From a virus, in IMG/VR virus record IMGVR_UViG_3300027730_000079, positions 1 through 35,554 of that record: DNA of 35,554 nucleotides; one strand, 5' to 3'. The notes under the pieces are model-generated. The model worked only from the letters and a program-made list of their open reading frames with translations, made no database searches and was not told where the DNA came from. Of this stretch, positions 1 through 7,423 are shown piece by piece (the stretch's first letter is position 1; each line of letters begins with the position of its first letter). A program made the translations under genes and the position numbers.

Positions 1-1594
1 CCCTCTCTAGAACTCTTTCTTTAAAATGTTTAGTGAAATTAATATCAACATCTAAATCATTAAACATCTCATCTAACTCTTTCTCTACAGCGTAAAAATT
101 AACTTGTTCCACGATGTATGGTTTTGGTTTCTGCTGTACTTGTTTGTATGCTTCTGTAAGATCTTCTTTCTTTCCTTTAGAGAGAGCCTGAATGTATTCT
201 TTAACGGTTACCCCCTTAGGTAAGAAGGTCTCAATAGCTGCTAGGTCTCTATTTTTAAGTGCGGTTCTTAATCCGGTAGCAGATAATCCTTTTAGGTTCC
301 CGATATTAACCGGAGTTACGTGCCCGTATTTTTCTCTATTCTTTTCAACACTCTTCCAACGATCTTCCTCATCTTTTCCAAAGACGGCAAGGTATTTATT
401 TTCCGGATGTGCTTCCATTTCTTGGTATGCATCCAAGACCGGAGTTGGGTTCTGTGCTAATTTAATCTCAACATTGCTTGGAATTAAGCCTTTGTCTTTG
501 TAAAGTTCCCAAACTGCCATTGCCTGACTTGCATCGACTGGTATTTGTCCTTCCTTTACTCTTGGTTGTTTTGAAACATAAACATAAACTTTATCAACCT
601 TGGGTGCAATTACCTGAATTGCTTTTAGGTGACTGGCATGTGGTGGTTTAAATGCTCCTGGGAATACTGCAATAGTCTGTTTTCCAATTTCAGCTTCTAA
701 GATTGGTCTAATTAAATCTACAATAAATGAACCGTATTTTTCCTCCAAGGTTGCAACAGTGTCTAAAGCCATCTGCTTGTTATCTCCTTTAGGAGTATTA
801 ACTTCCCCGGACTTAATGGATACCATTGATTTAAAAATGCCTTTAATTCTATTCTTAGATCTAGGATTTTTTAATTTTTTAAGATCAGCAACTAGATCCT
901 TGAATGATTGGTCAATATTATAATCAGAAAGTAGTTTTTTTACATCAGCCCAGTTGCTTGATTTCCAAACCTCTGTTCTATCAAGTTGTTTATAATCTTC
1001 ATCTAGGGTTACAATCCTAAGAGTTAAACCTGCTGAAGATAAATTAAATTCATATTCTTGGTTTGGTTCTAATGTGGGTATATTCTTAATACCCATCTTA
1101 GTAAGTACCTTATTAGGATCTTCTTCTAGAGTTACTACTTTAACAAGCCCGAGAATCAAACCTTGAATCTCTGCTGGATAATCTAAGAAGGTCTTTTTAA
1201 AATCACCTTCTTCTTCTGATAAAGCAATTATGTTGTCAACTTGAACGAATTCACCGGGCATTCCTGCAATAGGATATAAGATTGTTACAATCTCTCCGGT
1301 ATTCATAGTTTTCTTACCCTTGTACTTCTCACTCTTGAAAGGAACGATTATATCGTCCGGAAGTGATTCTAGGTACTTGGCAAGCTGCTTTTTAAATTCT
1401 TTTTTGTCTTCTCCTTCAAAAGAAGTAATTAAATCGATATCACCAAAGTCTTGTTTGGCGGAAGTATTATAAGAGCCGGAAACCTTAGCAGATTTAAAGC
1501 CGGGTACCTTACTTAATACCTTATCAATGTATTCCTGAACTGTCTTCTCGACAGCTGATCTTGGTATGCGATTACCTCCTGCTGAACCTGACAT
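1..1594 (-). CDS. Nucleotidyltransferase fused to HxGH-type nucleotidyl/cytidylyltransferase-like domain (3' end outside window)
   Basis: An open frame of 531 codons starts at 1594 and is still open at the window edge, so the C-terminus is missing. Residues ~38-55 hold the DNA polymerase beta-type nucleotidyltransferase signature: G40-S41, then D52-x-D54, with a candidate third carboxylate at D120 (FVQVD). Around residues 312-322 a second domain has PGAFKPPHASH, an HxGH-like signature of the adenylyl/cytidylyltransferase superfamily. SATGLR near residue 435 fits the SSTxxR element of that fold. The two domains suggest two NTP-dependent transfer activities in one chain; the substrates cannot be read. 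NMN adenylyltransferase, cytidylyltransferase or a virion protein are all possible. The start ATG overlaps the stop codon of the gene upstream (TAATG), so translation is probably coupled. Domain calls are by motif only. Confidence 0.75.
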   Translation of the reverse strand, partial: MSGSAGGNRIPRSAVEKTVQEYIDKVLSKVPGFKSAKVSGSYNTSAKQDFGDIDLITSFEGEDKKEFKKQLAKYLESLPDDIIVPFKSEKYKGKKTMNTGEIVTILYPIAGMPGEFVQVDNIIALSEEEGDFKKTFLDYPAEIQGLILGLVKVVTLEEDPNKVLTKMGIKNIPTLEPNQEYEFNLSSAGLTLRIVTLDEDYKQLDRTEVWKSSNWADVKKLLSDYNIDQSFKDLVADLKKLKNPRSKNRIKGIFKSMVSIKSGEVNTPKGDNKQMALDTVATLEEKYGSFIVDLIRPILEAEIGKQTIAVFPGAFKPPHASHLKAIQVIAPKVDKVYVYVSKQPRVKEGQIPVDASQAMAVWELYKDKGLIPSNVEIKLAQNPTPVLDAYQEMEAHPENKYLAVFGKDEEDRWKSVEKNREKYGHVTPVNIGNLKGLSATGLRTALKNRDLAAIETFLPKGVTVKEYIQALSKGKKEDLTEAYKQVQQKPKPYIVEQVNFYAVEKELDEMFNDLDVDINFTKHFKERVLER

Positions 1595-2559
1595 TATGCT
1601 GTTTTATATTTTACTAAGTTAGAATCATCTGGTAAGAATTTACCTTTTAAACCTAAACGTTCCTGGTTTTTAATCCAATAGTCTTGAAGGTCTTCAGGGA
1701 TATCTGCCCTGGTTGAATCTAGGATTTTCAAGTACGTATCGTAAATATTATTTAAATCTTGTTCTGATATATTAGATTTTAAATAATCTGTTAATTCAAA
1801 ATAATCATTAAGAACATCTTGAGTAATATTAGTTCCGTAAAGCTTATTCATTAATTCTAAAGTCTGTTTAGGAGTTTCTGCTTCTACTTCCCTAGTTTCT
1901 TTATCAAGGATCCCCTGTCCGTGTTTGAAGACTTTGCCTTTGTTTGTGAATAAAGCTACAAGTAGTTGGGTTCTGTGCAGGCCTTTAACGTTGCCTTTAT
2001 AGAGATTTGAATAGTAACTGAATCTTAACCATTCTGGATTCCCTACGTTAATATCAATTTGAACGCTTTCTGGTAACTGCTCTCCTACTTGGTTGTACTG
2101 AGGGTAGGCAAAAAATAAAGAACCGTTAGAAGCAGATTTAGGATCTGATTCAATCGTTGCGGTTGCTTCATTAACTCTATTTGCTATAAGTTCCAGCATT
2201 GCTCTTAGTGCAACCTGGGTTGGAGTAGCTGTCCTTGCTCTCTTAGCAATCTTTTCAGATAGTTGGTTAAATTCTATAGGGTCAATACCCCATCCTTCAA
2301 AGTCTGGTTTATCACCATTCATGAAGTTTTTTACATCATAAGATAAATCAATGTCTCCGGAGATATCTTTTTTTCCTGCAGATCCTAATTTCTCAAAGGA
2401 TTTAAATGTAGAGGCCTTCCTAGGAAAAATATCCCCAAGTACCTCTACAAATTTCTCCATTGTAGGTTCTATGTTTTCTTTTTTAATTGATGCGGTTGTT
2501 CCAAAAACATTACCGCCCTCATTTAGGATTTGTTTTAAAAGAGAGGTAAGCTTGATCAT
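1594..2559 (-). CDS. Polymerase-beta-type nucleotidyltransferase with possible capsid-targeting N-terminus
   Basis: This 321-residue protein carries the nucleotidyltransferase signature LGSAG...GDIDLS near residues 58-76, and a candidate third acidic residue in VQIDIN (~167-172). This is the same fold family as the N-terminal domain of the next gene, with little obvious sequence identity, so the two are consecutive and divergent. The first 14 residues (MIKLTSLLKQILNE) are an amphipathic helix ending in I/L-x-E before GG. That resembles the T4 gp21 prohead-protease site that ends capsid-targeting peptides of internal head proteins; this is inference. A class-2 promoter motif lies 4-12 nt upstream of the ATG. 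The natural substrate is unknown. Confidence 0.65.
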   Translation of the reverse strand: MIKLTSLLKQILNEGGNVFGTTASIKKENIEPTMEKFVEVLGDIFPRKASTFKSFEKLGSAGKKDISGDIDLSYDVKNFMNGDKPDFEGWGIDPIEFNQLSEKIAKRARTATPTQVALRAMLELIANRVNEATATIESDPKSASNGSLFFAYPQYNQVGEQLPESVQIDINVGNPEWLRFSYYSNLYKGNVKGLHRTQLLVALFTNKGKVFKHGQGILDKETREVEAETPKQTLELMNKLYGTNITQDVLNDYFELTDYLKSNISEQDLNNIYDTYLKILDSTRADIPEDLQDYWIKNQERLGLKGKFLPDDSNLVKYKTA

Positions 2560-2562
2560 ATG

Positions 2563-2571
2563 TTATAAATA
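2563..2571 (-). promoter_or_regulatory. Class-2 (late-type) motif TATTTATAA
   Basis: TATTTATAA on the minus strand, just upstream of the ATG at 2559. The same core recurs before other late units. Confidence 0.45.
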
Positions 2572-3363
2572 TCATCCTTTCAGTTTGATGCTGGTAGGTA
2601 ATATTTCTGTGTGTGGTTTAAGTTCTGGATGTTTTATTTTAAAGATTTCATACAGGTGCTTGAAGATTCTTTTGTTTTCTTCTAGAGGTTCTGTTGTTTC
2701 TTTAATCTCCCATCCTTTACCCTGCATCTTGTCTGCTTTCTTACTTTCCCCTCTAGTCATTGCTTTTAGCCATAAAATGCCCATGCGGTCAATTGGTCTA
2801 TCAAAGCATTCATTCCAGCCGGTTGCATAGCAGGCAAGTTGTAGGTCGAAAGTATCATGAATAGCGTTTGAGGTTTTAATATCAAGCAACCAAAGTTCCC
2901 CTTCAATCTCAACGATTAAATCGGCGGTACCTGCAATCATTAATTCATCAGAGAAGATATGAACCTCAGATTCTACTAATGTTGGTTTGTAAGTCTCCCA
3001 GAATTCAACAAATTTTAAAATCATCTGCCAAACCTTAAGACTGTATTTAGTAGTACCCCATTCATTTAACCAGTGAACTTCCTCTCCTTTTAAGTAAGCT
3101 TCAACAGCAGTATGAACCTGGGTACCTTCTTCCCCGGCACGTCTCATGATGATATCAGCGTTTGTACCCACTTCTTTTAACCAGGTTTCAAAAAATTTGT
3201 CTTTGGGGAAGTATGATAGTACAGTAGTTACAGAAGGATAGTAAAGCCCTTCTTTTCTCTGGTAGTATCTAGAGTCCTGCAAAGTGATTTGACGAGCGGT
3301 TGAATCTGGATGGATTAACCTTTGAACTCTTTTGTCTTTTACGTTTTCGTTTTTTTCAATCAT
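2572..3363 (-). CDS. PD-(D/E)XK nuclease, RecB/Cas4-like
   Basis: A 263-residue protein with the RecB/Cas4-type motif series in order: GTQVH with H84, GTADL with D148, the LLDIKTS strand with D161-x-K163, and Q175...Y179. These match the metal-binding and catalytic residues of the PD-(D/E)XK fold, so it is probably a single-strand or end-directed DNA exonuclease for phage recombination or replication. No helicase domain and no clear iron-sulfur cysteine cluster are seen, so it is not a full Cas4. Its start overlaps the end of the primase gene by 4 nt (ATGA), which points to coupled translation and a shared DNA-replication role. The biochemical polarity is unknown. Confidence 0.8.
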   Translation of the reverse strand: MIEKNENVKDKRVQRLIHPDSTARQITLQDSRYYQRKEGLYYPSVTTVLSYFPKDKFFETWLKEVGTNADIIMRRAGEEGTQVHTAVEAYLKGEEVHWLNEWGTTKYSLKVWQMILKFVEFWETYKPTLVESEVHIFSDELMIAGTADLIVEIEGELWLLDIKTSNAIHDTFDLQLACYATGWNECFDRPIDRMGILWLKAMTRGESKKADKMQGKGWEIKETTEPLEENKRIFKHLYEIFKIKHPELKPHTEILPTSIKLKG

Positions 3364-4286
3364 AATTGAAACTTTTTTTCCATCAATACCCTAAAGGTAA
3401 GCGGTAGGCTTTTATGTAATAATTTAGTGAATTCTGTGAAGCCAAGCTCGGAAGGATCTTTTTGATTAAGATCAACTAGAAATACTTCTTTGCCGTGGTT
3501 TAATAAGGTTTGACAATACTCTAAGGCTTGTTTTAGTGCATCATCATCTAATGCAATGAAAACTTGTTTAACACTAGAAGATACTATCTTTTTCATTAAT
3601 TTTTCAGGTAATGTTTTACCTAAGAGTGGAATAGCATTTCGCTTGATTGCCATTGCATCAAAGGTTCCTTCACATAATACAATCGGACTATCCCAGTTGA
3701 TTAGTAAGTCAAAACCGATAATATTTTTAGATGCTTGTGGGTTTTTGTATTTAATGTCTGTAGGCCCGAAGTTACGGCCTACAAAGTAATTTAAGGTTCC
3801 ATGTTCATCGTAACTAGGAATAATAATCATATCCTTGTAACGACCTGATGCACAGTATCCTAAGTTATAACGCTTGATATCAGTTGGTGTTATATTTCTC
3901 TCTTTTAAATAACGGAGAGCCTGTCTAACAGTAACATCCTTAGTATCAGCATCATACAGTGCTTTATACTCCTTAGGTAATGCTAATGCTTCTGTTTTAA
4001 CTCCGTGCTCTTCTTGAAAGGAAATCTTAACATAAGACTTAAGTTCTTGAATTTTGTGATCAGGAGCAGAAACGGCTTTAAATAAACTAACTAATTTTTT
4101 ACCCTTCTTATTGCAGACCCAGCAATGCCAGTGGTTGATCCCTTCCTCATTCTCCTTAAAGTTAACTTCTAACTTTGGTTTGTAATGATTACAGAAAGGA
4201 CATGGGTAAGAATAATTATCCCCTGATGTAGGTTTCCCTGCTCCTATAACACTATTTACTAGATTTACTAGTAGATGATTAATCAT
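3360..4286 (-). CDS. DnaG-type primase (zinc ribbon plus TOPRIM)
   Basis: A 308-residue protein that would synthesise RNA primers at the phage fork. The N-terminus has a CHC2-like zinc ribbon: C29-x2-C32 and, after a strand-rich insert, C55-x2-C58. Residues ~125-172 match the DnaG catalytic subdomain (LKERNIT...YNLGY..., IIIPSYDEHG, FVGRNF). The TOPRIM core follows, with CEGTFDA (E206) and the acidic ALDDDA strand (D247-D249). It is shorter than bacterial DnaG (~600 residues) and lacks a helicase-binding domain, as many phage primases do. It is more DnaG-like than T4 gp61-like. It lies directly upstream of, and overlaps, the PD-(D/E)XK nuclease gene. Confidence 0.85.
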   Translation of the reverse strand: MINHLLVNLVNSVIGAGKPTSGDNYSYPCPFCNHYKPKLEVNFKENEEGINHWHCWVCNKKGKKLVSLFKAVSAPDHKIQELKSYVKISFQEEHGVKTEALALPKEYKALYDADTKDVTVRQALRYLKERNITPTDIKRYNLGYCASGRYKDMIIIPSYDEHGTLNYFVGRNFGPTDIKYKNPQASKNIIGFDLLINWDSPIVLCEGTFDAMAIKRNAIPLLGKTLPEKLMKKIVSSSVKQVFIALDDDALKQALEYCQTLLNHGKEVFLVDLNQKDPSELGFTEFTKLLHKSLPLTFRVLMEKKFQL

Positions 4287-4303
4287 TAATTAAATATAAG
4301 AAC

Positions 4304-4768
4304 TTAACCGGGTAAGAGCAAGTCTTTTCGAAAAATTCTCGACATTACATTATCATTGTATGAGTCTGTTTCAAGTACGTCATATTTGCATTGGTATGCA
4401 ATTTCATAATAAGTTAATTGTTTTTTAGTAAAGCACAACTTTAAAATCTGCCTTTTAAATTTATCTTCTCCAATCTCCTTAACTTCTGCAAGGAGTGGTT
4501 TACAGGACCCCCAGTATTCTCTCCAGTTAGATTCCTTACTGACTTTTTTCTTAGTAGGTTTTCTCCCTGGGCCGGATTGTTCTGAGATTTCCTTCTTTGT
4601 TAGTCTCTTGGTGAGAGTGTTGGTGAATATCTTTCTACCGATGTAAAACTTACCAGTCTCAATATGTGTTATCATATAAACAAACCCAACTGCTTTTTCA
4701 TCGAACTGATATTCTTCTGTAACTTCTTTATTTTCGTAAAACCAATTAGGCATATTTTTATCTATCAA
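4304..4768 (-). CDS. GIY-YIG endonuclease-like protein, SegE-like
   Basis: A 154-residue protein whose residues ~28-47 carry the GIY-YIG signature as FVYMITH...KFYIGRK, with the catalytic Tyr/Arg pattern kept. A lysine-rich insert (residues ~55-80) and NWREYWGSC follow, a layout seen in phage SegE-type freestanding homing endonucleases. It sits between the tail operon and the replication genes and overlaps the end of the structural gene upstream by 11 nt. That position suits a mobile freestanding nuclease gene inserted at an operon junction. Activity is inferred from motifs; it could also be a domesticated nuclease with a repair role. Confidence 0.7.
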   Translation of the reverse strand: MIDKNMPNWFYENKEVTEEYQFDEKAVGFVYMITHIETGKFYIGRKIFTNTLTKRLTKKEISEQSGPGRKPTKKKVSKESNWREYWGSCKPLLAEVKEIGEDKFKRQILKLCFTKKQLTYYEIAYQCKYDVLETDSYNDNVMSRIFRKDLLLPG

Positions 4769-5726
4769 TATTGATTATTATGTTTGTATCTGTTACGTTG
4801 TTTAACGGTAATGGTTTTGAGAGCTTTGCTACTGCAATCAAATCTTGTGCTTCATTGTAAAGCCCTACTGTTGTAACGTAAGGATTAAAATATGAACTTG
4901 CAGCAAAATCATGTATTATTCCTTCTGATGATCCTGAAAGTAAGCTTGGGTTTAGGCTAAAATTATATTCAGTAGCATCTACTGTACATTTGTATTGGGT
5001 TTCAAAAATAGTGTAGGAGCTAGAAAAAGAACAGGTGACGTTACTGCTGGTTATGAAACTTGTTATAAAATTAGTATCATTACCCCCATAGGTATCAACT
5101 CCGTAGTTTGCAAATCCGTAAAGAGATCCTGAAGATGCATCTGAGGTTATTACTACTAATCCGTGCTGGTATGTAATGATTCCGCAGATCTCATTCCCGA
5201 CTGTTATTAAATTTCCATTTCCATCATCAGTGACACTCCCTGACGGTCCTTGCATCCTAAATGAGCCTGGCTGTATTTTCTCTCCAAATAACTTACTTGG
5301 TATCGAAACAACACCGATAATTGCATCTGAGGATGTTGGAAAGTATCTTTCGTATGTTAATGTATTTTCTAGGTAATTCTCATACCTCCCAGCACTTGAG
5401 GCTGATCCTACTAAAACATTACCTGCTGCATCATTACCCGGTATTGTAAAAGGTACTGATACTGGATCTCCATAACTCGAACTAAGGTAGTTGGAGAAGT
5501 ACAGTTCTTTGATAGAATTATAAATTAACCTGCTATACTCAGAAGTTACTTGCCCGGTTGTACTTTCGCTTAAGGAGAATAAACCTTGTATATTCTGTCC
5601 TAGAAATCTATCAATACCGACATCCGACCCTGTAAACGCAGCAGCACCCCTAAAGGTAAAGCCTTTATTTACCTCAAAGGGAGTGACTATGATGTCGGAA
5701 GCTAGTAGTTGTTTGTATGCGCTCAT
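4758..5726 (-). CDS. Virion structural protein, paralogue of the next upstream gene
   Basis: A 322-residue Ser/Gly/Thr-rich protein without transmembrane segments, last in the tail operon. Its C-terminal ~70 residues match those of the protein at 5732-6724: NPS-(L/F)-(L/I)-SGS, then Y-(V/I)-TTVG-(L/F)-YN and L-(I/L)-AVAKLSKPL. The two are therefore paralogues that arose by duplication. The composition (many SGS and SSG runs) and operon position fit a tail or baseplate component, perhaps a peripheral baseplate or fibre attachment protein. I do not recognise a named family. Only 5 nt separate it from the upstream gene, so co-expression is likely. Confidence 0.65.
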   Translation of the reverse strand: MSAYKQLLASDIIVTPFEVNKGFTFRGAAAFTGSDVGIDRFLGQNIQGLFSLSESTTGQVTSEYSRLIYNSIKELYFSNYLSSSYGDPVSVPFTIPGNDAAGNVLVGSASSAGRYENYLENTLTYERYFPTSSDAIIGVVSIPSKLFGEKIQPGSFRMQGPSGSVTDDGNGNLITVGNEICGIITYQHGLVVITSDASSGSLYGFANYGVDTYGGNDTNFITSFITSSNVTCSFSSSYTIFETQYKCTVDATEYNFSLNPSLLSGSSEGIIHDFAASSYFNPYVTTVGLYNEAQDLIAVAKLSKPLPLNNVTDTNIIINIDR

Positions 5727-5731
5727 TCATT

Positions 5732-6724
5732 TTAGAAATCAAGCTTAACTCTAACTAGAGATTCTTTTGTAAAGTCTTTAGTTAAAGGTTTAGACAATTT
5801 TGCTACTGCTAATAAATCATTGGTATCGTTATAGAATCCTACAGTTGTAATGTAGGTCTGCGGTGAATTAATAAAGGAACTGTATAAAACATCTCCGGTT
5901 GATCCTGAGATAAATGATGGATTTTCTGAGTAGTTAAATTCAGCATTTCTTGATCTCACAAATACAAAATCAGATGTTACAGTTTCTTCACTATTTAGTT
6001 GGAAGGAAGCTGCACTGGATCCTGATATTGCTCTAAATAATCTACCGATATTGTCTTCATTAATATCAGATGATCTTGTAGGTTCAAGGTTGATTGATTG
6101 TGATAATGCTAAAGGATTTAGAAGTATGGTTGCAATATCTGGTAAGAATAATCCATAAGATCCTGACGAAGCAGAATAACCTGTTCCTGAGAATGCTACT
6201 CCGTTTGAACCGGAGATGATTTGATATACTCTTCCGCAATCTAAATAAGTATCTGTTGATACCATTCCGGAATCATCTGTTAATTGTAGGTTGTAAGAAC
6301 CTGATAATCTTAGATTAAAAGTACCTTTTAAAAGGTGTTCTTTATATCTTGCTCTGTCGATATTGATTGCCCAGAAATCAGATGCTGTTACTGTTCCGAA
6401 AATAAAGTTTGCATTCTCATCCCCGTAAACCAGATTACGATATTGTCCGTAAACCGTTCTAGTTGGTGATACTCCTGGTACTAGATCATTAAAGTTTGCA
6501 CTTCCTGATCCTTGTTTATTTCCGTAAGCAATTGCAAATTGGACTGCTGATCCTGATACTGTTGATCCTGTTTGAAATACATTCTTGTAGTATACATCGT
6601 TTGTTGATGTTACTGAAGATGTAAAAAAAGTGCTTAAGATTGGTGCATTAGTTGACCAAGCTGTTGCTGTTACTGAATCTATGCTTACCAAGAAATCTTC
6701 CGGGTCTAATCTTTTATATGACAT
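5732..6724 (-). CDS. Virion structural protein, paralogue pair member
   Basis: A 330-residue protein of the same type as its downstream neighbour; the shared C-terminal block contains YITTVGFYND and LLAVAKLSKPL. The N-terminal two thirds differ much more, with many Ser-Gly-Ser turns. It follows the 218-residue structural gene by 10 nt inside the same operon. Duplicated structural genes with a kept C-terminus and divergent N-terminus often give two subunits that dock at the same site; that role is inference. No enzyme motif and no signal peptide are visible. Confidence 0.65.
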   Translation of the reverse strand: MSYKRLDPEDFLVSIDSVTATAWSTNAPILSTFFTSSVTSTNDVYYKNVFQTGSTVSGSAVQFAIAYGNKQGSGSANFNDLVPGVSPTRTVYGQYRNLVYGDENANFIFGTVTASDFWAINIDRARYKEHLLKGTFNLRLSGSYNLQLTDDSGMVSTDTYLDCGRVYQIISGSNGVAFSGTGYSASSGSYGLFLPDIATILLNPLALSQSINLEPTRSSDINEDNIGRLFRAISGSSAASFQLNSEETVTSDFVFVRSRNAEFNYSENPSFISGSTGDVLYSSFINSPQTYITTVGFYNDTNDLLAVAKLSKPLTKDFTKESLVRVKLDF

Positions 6725-6734
6725 CTTTTATATC

Positions 6735-7391
6735 TTAGTTTGTTTTAACGATTGTTACTGGTATTTGTAATCTTGCTCCAGAATCTCTACCGATTACTTG
6801 TAAGGTTGCAGATAAGGAAGTGTTGCCTCCAAATAACGTGTTTACTGTTGTTGCACTTATATTCAAGGTAGTTCCGATTACTGTCTTAGATACGTTAGTA
6901 CCTACTGTAGTAGTTGAATTCGCAGCTACGACCTCTGGTGTATTTATACCTACTGCTGTGTAGTTATTGAATATCCTTACATCTGAGATCGTAAACGTAT
7001 ACCCGGAAGCTTCATATAATGAAGTTTGTGAAAGGTAGTTTAAAGTCTGTGGTGTGATTGCTAAACCAGCACCCTGCTTTAAAGTGATTGCAGAATAACC
7101 TAAATTTAAAACTGGCATTCTTGCAGTACCTCTAGGGAGGGTTACAAGTTTGTATTTCATTATTTGAGTCTCATCAGGGAATGCTTCTAGAAGAGGCATA
7201 TTTTCAATTGCTTCTCCGTAGAATGCTGAACCTGAAGGTTGTAGTGGATTATAAAGAGTATAATCGATTTCATCATCTGATAATGCAAATTGTGTTATTC
7301 TGAAAGAACCATCGCCTCTGGCAAGAAGTTCTCTTCCTTTCTTTGTAAGGATTGCATCAACTGTGACTGCTGTATTATTTAGGTATGCCAT
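6735..7391 (-). CDS. Virion structural protein (tail/baseplate)
   Basis: A 218-residue protein opening with MAYLNNTAVTVDAILTKKGR, a beginning I associate with structural proteins of T4-like phages. Residues ~15-60 (KKGRELLARGDGSFRITQFALSDDEIDY) look like a folded N-terminal domain; the remainder is predicted beta-rich. It lies between the 1683-residue tail protein and the paralogue pair. A class-2 motif is present 7 nt upstream of the ATG, so this gene may start a sub-operon with the two paralogues. The precise position in the virion is unknown. Confidence 0.65.
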   Translation of the reverse strand: MAYLNNTAVTVDAILTKKGRELLARGDGSFRITQFALSDDEIDYTLYNPLQPSGSAFYGEAIENMPLLEAFPDETQIMKYKLVTLPRGTARMPVLNLGYSAITLKQGAGLAITPQTLNYLSQTSLYEASGYTFTISDVRIFNNYTAVGINTPEVVAANSTTTVGTNVSKTVIGTTLNISATTVNTLFGGNTSLSATLQVIGRDSGARLQIPVTIVKTN

Positions 7392-7397
7392 AATATA

Positions 7398-7406
7398 TTA
7401 TAAATA
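7398..7406 (-). promoter_or_regulatory. Class-2 (late-type) motif TATTTATAA
   Basis: Perfect TATTTATAA on the minus strand in the gap between the 1683-residue gene and the structural gene at 6735-7391. Confidence 0.45.
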
Positions 7407-7423
7407 TGTGAATGTATGAACTT

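Noticed and set aside
192-503. Plus-strand open frame inside the partial nucleotidyltransferase gene
   Set aside because: It lies opposite a minus-strand frame with clear domain motifs, so it is a shadow frame.
2351-2830. Plus-strand open frame of 159 codons
   Set aside because: Opposite two well-supported minus-strand genes; no promoter and no family features.
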